Below are positions 47,939-51,281 of a stretch of DNA of 51,281 nucleotides, in pieces. The stretch's first letter is position 1. Each line of letters starts with the position of its first letter. A program made the translations under genes and the position numbers. Source of the stretch: Phycisphaeraceae bacterium (GTDB lineage Bacteria; Planctomycetota; Phycisphaerae; Phycisphaerales; Phycisphaeraceae); assembly GCA_002716625.1 (NCBI GenBank), contig PBAS01000080.1:1-51281 (forward strand). Reading direction: 5' to 3'. The notes under the pieces were generated by a model. That model was not told the origin of the DNA and ran no database searches. It saw only the letters and a program-made list of their open reading frames with translations.

Positions 47939-48961
47939 TTAAGGGGAAATCGAACTACGGACCACCGCAGCTGTTACCTGATCCACAACCCTTTCCAACG
48001 GAAGATCAATCTTGGCACCTGCTGCACGGGCGTGGCCACCACCGCCAAATAGTCCGGCCAATTCCGCTACGTTCACCGCTGATTGCCCAGGTTTACTGCG
48101 AAAACTGACGCGGATTGCGGGCTGGGGTTCATTTTTGTTTGCTGGGGGCTCTGTGATTAAAACTACCGTGTTCACACTGGCTACGACCTGTGGAATATCA
48201 ATGAAACGTTCGGTATCTGACACGTCACAATGGGTCTCGTGAAAGTCCTTGGCACACAACTGCATCACGGCAACCCGGTTTTGATCCATCAACTTCACGC
48301 TATCCAAAGCACGAACCATAAGCGCCAGTTTCTGCGGTCGCTCATACTGTTCAACCTTGGTAAAAAGATCTGCATGATCTACGCCACACCGCAATAGCCG
48401 TGCAGCCAATTCAAATGTTTGTGGCCGCGTGTTGGAAAACCGAAACCAACCCGTGTCTGCAGCAATTCCTACATATAATGCGTTGCTAATGACAGGCCCA
48501 AAGTCCACGGTCAAGTGATCTAAAAGTTCAGTAACGATTTCACAGCAGGCCGCGGCCTGCTGATCCACGTAACGCCACCGCGCTTTTAGACCACCACTCA
48601 AATGGTGATCAATGATCATTGTCTGGGGCAACATGGCCTTCAACTGCTCTCCCATTGGAGCAAGTTGGGATTCAGCACCGGTGTCAAGCACCACGACAAG
48701 GTCCGATTCGTCCAGTACGGTTTCCTTTTTAAATAGACCCACCGACTCGCCACCACGCAACTGACAAAAACTCTGCGGTACTGGTGGAACAAACCATGCA
48801 TGCACCTGCTTGTCCATTTGGCGCAGGGCTGCTGACAAGGCCACAACAGCCCCGAATGCATCACCGTCCGGCTTGGCGTGCGTGACCACGGTCACATGCT
48901 CTGACCGGCGAATAATTTCTGCCGCGTCACCGAGATTGATATTGGATTGATATGTGAACAA
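47939..48961 (-). CDS. nrnA: DHH/DHHA1 phosphoesterase, NrnA-like oligoribonuclease/pAp phosphatase
   Basis: Degrades nanoRNAs and in relatives dephosphorylates 3'-phosphoadenosine 5'-phosphate. The 340 residues carry the DHH order: VVTHAKPDGDAFGA, VVLDTGAESQ, MIIDHHLSGG (DHH), AADTGWFRFSNT, and the C-terminal DHHA1 block with GGGGHARAAGAKI. The usual HxNPDxD motif appears here as HAKPDGD. The start ATG at 48961 lies six bases after ribF, so it is the last gene of a four-gene minus-strand set. A possible cyclic di-AMP function (GdpP-like) is not supported because PAS and GGDEF domains are absent. Confidence 0.9.
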   Translation of the reverse strand: MFTYQSNINLGDAAEIIRRSEHVTVVTHAKPDGDAFGAVVALSAALRQMDKQVHAWFVPPVPQSFCQLRGGESVGLFKKETVLDESDLVVVLDTGAESQLAPMGEQLKAMLPQTMIIDHHLSGGLKARWRYVDQQAAACCEIVTELLDHLTVDFGPVISNALYVGIAADTGWFRFSNTRPQTFELAARLLRCGVDHADLFTKVEQYERPQKLALMVRALDSVKLMDQNRVAVMQLCAKDFHETHCDVSDTERFIDIPQVVASVNTVVLITEPPANKNEPQPAIRVSFRSKPGQSAVNVAELAGLFGGGGHARAAGAKIDLPLERVVDQVTAAVVRSSISP

Positions 48962-48967
48962 TGCTTG

Positions 48968-49933
48968 TCAACCTGTCGCCTGGAGATTGTCACGAACCGG
49001 GCCGACCTCAAGCAAGCCATGATCCGTCAGTAAACGGGTGCAATGAATGTCCCGTGTTAGCTGCTGCTGAAGTTCTTTGACGCACGGGAAGGCACACTGG
49101 TCACGGAGCCACCGAACAAATCGAACTGCAATGACACGGTCATAAAGATCTCCATCAAAATCGAGCAAATGTGCCTCAATGGTTCGAATGCGCTGATTCC
49201 ATGTTGGTTTAATACCCACGCTAATAGCTGCTAGGTGATCCGCGCCATCATCTACCAACCGAACATGCCCAGCATAGACACCATCAGCTGGAATCACCCG
49301 GCCCGACAGCACACCTGAGACGAGATTAGCTGTCGGCACACCTAACCCTTGACCTCGTTGCTCTCCACGACAAACCGGTCCAACCAATTCAAACGCCCGC
49401 CCCAAACAGCGGCTTGCGTCAGCTACTCGGCCGCATTTGATCAACCCGCGTATCATTGTGCTGCTCACCGCTGTCATCAACTGGTCTACTAGGACAACAT
49501 GTGTTCGATCCACAACTTGGGTTTGAAATCCAAGTTGCTTGCCCAACTCGGCAAGAACCTGAACATCACCAGCCCTACCACGACCGAATTTAAAATCCGG
49601 ACCCTCTACAATCGCCATTGGCCGATGATCGGCTACCACCTGTTCGACAAAGGATTTCGGCGAACGCCCCATCAACACACGGTCAGGTTTCAAGCATACC
49701 ACTTCATCTACACCAAAGGTCTGCAACAATTCGACCTTTTGGGCCTCATCGTAAAGTCTCAGTGGAACCCGACCGGGACGCAAAACCGTAGCCGGATGTG
49801 GTTCAAAAGTTAGTACTTTAAACGACAGGTTGTGCTGATCAGCTAAAGCCCGACCGCATCTGAGAATTGCGTCATGACCGACATGCACGCCATCAAAGTT
49901 TCCTATTGTGATTACACTTTGCTGTCTGGCCAT
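48968..49933 (-). CDS. ribF: Bifunctional riboflavin kinase / FMN adenylyltransferase
   Basis: Makes FMN and FAD from riboflavin. The N-terminal nucleotidyltransferase half has ITIGNFDGVHVGH (family HxGH) and SSTMIRGLIKCG; the C-terminal kinase half has GRAFELVGPVCRGEQRGQGLGVPTANL (GxPTAN) and AISVGIKPTWN, with the motif ending HLLDFDGDLYDRVIAVRFVRWLRD. Length 321 is standard. In many bacteria ribF follows truB; here it sits between fcl and nrnA, with 17 and 6 bases separating the genes. No clear ribosome-binding site precedes ATG 49933. Confidence 0.95.
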   Translation of the reverse strand: MARQQSVITIGNFDGVHVGHDAILRCGRALADQHNLSFKVLTFEPHPATVLRPGRVPLRLYDEAQKVELLQTFGVDEVVCLKPDRVLMGRSPKSFVEQVVADHRPMAIVEGPDFKFGRGRAGDVQVLAELGKQLGFQTQVVDRTHVVLVDQLMTAVSSTMIRGLIKCGRVADASRCLGRAFELVGPVCRGEQRGQGLGVPTANLVSGVLSGRVIPADGVYAGHVRLVDDGADHLAAISVGIKPTWNQRIRTIEAHLLDFDGDLYDRVIAVRFVRWLRDQCAFPCVKELQQQLTRDIHCTRLLTDHGLLEVGPVRDNLQATG

Positions 49934-49950
49934 CGGCGCACACTATAAAA

Positions 49951-50898
49951 TCAGTTTAATACAATCTCTTGCCACCATTGAATGGTCTGCCGCAGACCTT
50001 GCTCGAAAGGGGTCCGGGCCTGCCAGCCAAGAAGTTGCCTAGCACGTGTAATGTCCAAGCACCGCCGTGGCTGACCATCCGGCTTGCTTGCATCCCACTC
50101 GATTCGACCTTTGAACCCGCATAGATCAGCGATCATATCCGCCAACGCTTTGATCGAGATCTCCTGCCCAGTCCCCAAATTAACTGGCTCGGGCTTATCG
50201 AGTCGCTCAGCAGCACATACGATTCCTTCTGCAGCATCATCCACATACAGAAACTCGCGGGAAGCCGTACCACTACCCCAACAGGTCACACTGTGGTCGC
50301 CACGATTACAGGCTTCGATGCATTTTCGGATCAGTGCCGGCACAACATGGGACGATCGCGGGTCAAAATTATCGCCGGGACCATAAAGATTAACGGGAAC
50401 AACCACGGCACTGGAAAGACCATACTCCCGTTCATAGGCATCCAACATGACGAACAGACTCTTTTTTGCAATTCCATAGGGGGCATTGGTTTCCTCAGGA
50501 TAACCATTCCACATATCGTCCTCGACAAATGGCACCGCGGCAAACTTAGGGTAAGCACATACCGTACCTGCCTGAACGAATTTCCGAATGTTGTTGATCC
50601 GCGCCAATTCAATAAGGTGTAGCCCCATGGCCATATTCGCATAAAAGAAGCGTCCAGGGTGCGTACGGTTAGCGCCAATGCCCCCCACATCAGCAGCAAG
50701 ATGAATCACCACCTCCGGCTCGGTCTGCTTGTACAGCCGTTCGCATTCTCGTTGTTGCGTCAGATCGTACTGGCTACTGCGGGGGATGATTAGGTTCCCA
50801 TCACTTACCCCCCGTTCACGCAATCTTTGACATACAACCTGACCAAGAAATCCGCCTCCACCGGTCACGCAAATACGAAACTGGGACAAATCGATCAT
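49951..50898 (-). CDS. fcl: GDP-L-fucose synthase
   Basis: Epimerises and reduces GDP-4-keto-6-deoxymannose to GDP-L-fucose. The short-chain dehydrogenase fold shows [12 protein letters not shown] (NAD(P)-binding), [12 protein letters not shown] and the YxxxK motif in [10 protein letters not shown], with [10 protein letters not shown] and VDDAAEGI typical of this enzyme. 315 residues is usual. GGAG, eight bases before ATG 50898, overlaps the stop of the preceding gene. Paired with gmd, so the operon makes GDP-L-fucose for surface glycans. Confidence 0.94.
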   Translation of the reverse strand: MIDLSQFRICVTGGGGFLGQVVCQRLRERGVSDGNLIIPRSSQYDLTQQRECERLYKQTEPEVVIHLAADVGGIGANRTHPGRFFYANMAMGLHLIELARINNIRKFVQAGTVCAYPKFAAVPFVEDDMWNGYPEETNAPYGIAKKSLFVMLDAYEREYGLSSAVVVPVNLYGPGDNFDPRSSHVVPALIRKCIEACNRGDHSVTCWGSGTASREFLYVDDAAEGIVCAAERLDKPEPVNLGTGQEISIKALADMIADLCGFKGRIEWDASKPDGQPRRCLDITRARQLLGWQARTPFEQGLRQTIQWWQEIVLN

Positions 50899-50903
50899 CC
50901 TGT

Positions 50904-51281
<378 letters not shown>

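Overview
The window is typical bacterial chromosome, most likely from a planctomycete of the Phycisphaerae or a close relative. This is an inference from gene content. The pointers are a PSP1/RicT-type protein with a long arginine-rich tail, a DUF1570-type metallopeptidase, a DUF2203 protein, a type IV pilin-like protein, a class II (B12-dependent) ribonucleotide reductase, a one-polypeptide AmmeMemoRadiSam protein, and small unlinked operons with many strand switches. G+C is roughly 50% by eye. I found no rRNA, tRNA, CRISPR array, insertion sequence or prophage. Nearly all the DNA is housekeeping or surface/metabolic genes.

Layout. 1-168: tail of a lysine-repeat protein. 184-4163: hisG, then a large TPR lipoprotein. 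4164-7011: gyrB behind a structured leader. 7052-9364 (minus): rpsI, rplM and a RicT-like protein. 9776-10963: a family 2 glycosyltransferase converging on a DUF2203 gene. 11423-14581: radical SAM + AMMECR1 + MEMO1 fused in one protein. 14888-18645: ndk, a PfkB sugar kinase, a phytanoyl-CoA-dioxygenase-like gene and an FAH-family hydrolase. 18755-20925: accD translationally coupled to a predicted zinc metallopeptidase. 21096-25792 (minus): a DUF3445 (HODM alpha-like) gene, a pilin-like gene, PIG-L deacetylase, GT4 glycosyltransferase and truA. 26168-33952: a small orphan protein, ligA, a second dioxygenase (minus), an N-acetylglutamate-synthase-like GNAT and mfd. 34014-35613 (minus): two multi-pass membrane proteins. 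35677-38604: pheA converging on recJ. 38769-42863: rpmI-rplT (minus), ispE (plus), and an O-antigen-ligase-like protein (minus). 42881-47673 (minus): dcd-nrdJ with promoter, candidate NrdR boxes and terminator. 47939-51281 (minus): gmd (cut by the window edge)-fcl-ribF-nrnA.

How they work together. DNA replication and repair are well represented (gyrB, ligA, mfd, recJ, dcd-nrdJ, ndk). Translation is covered by rpsI-rplM, rpmI-rplT and truA. Envelope and polysaccharide functions come from gmd-fcl, two glycosyltransferases, the O-antigen-ligase-like protein and the TPR lipoprotein. Biosynthesis is covered by hisG, pheA, accD, ispE, ribF and the GNAT.

The most interesting observations are: (i) the three AmmeMemoRadiSam components in a single 1052-residue reading frame with an extra unassigned segment; (ii) a promoter for dcd-nrdJ whose spacer is a near-perfect NrdR-box core, with a weaker second box about three helical turns away; (iii) a leader upstream of an orphan small protein with two competing stems and a 12-bp perfect palindrome; (iv) a structured gyrB leader; (v) a metallopeptidase coupled by a 4-base overlap to accD. 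I did not find a convincing wholly new multigene system.
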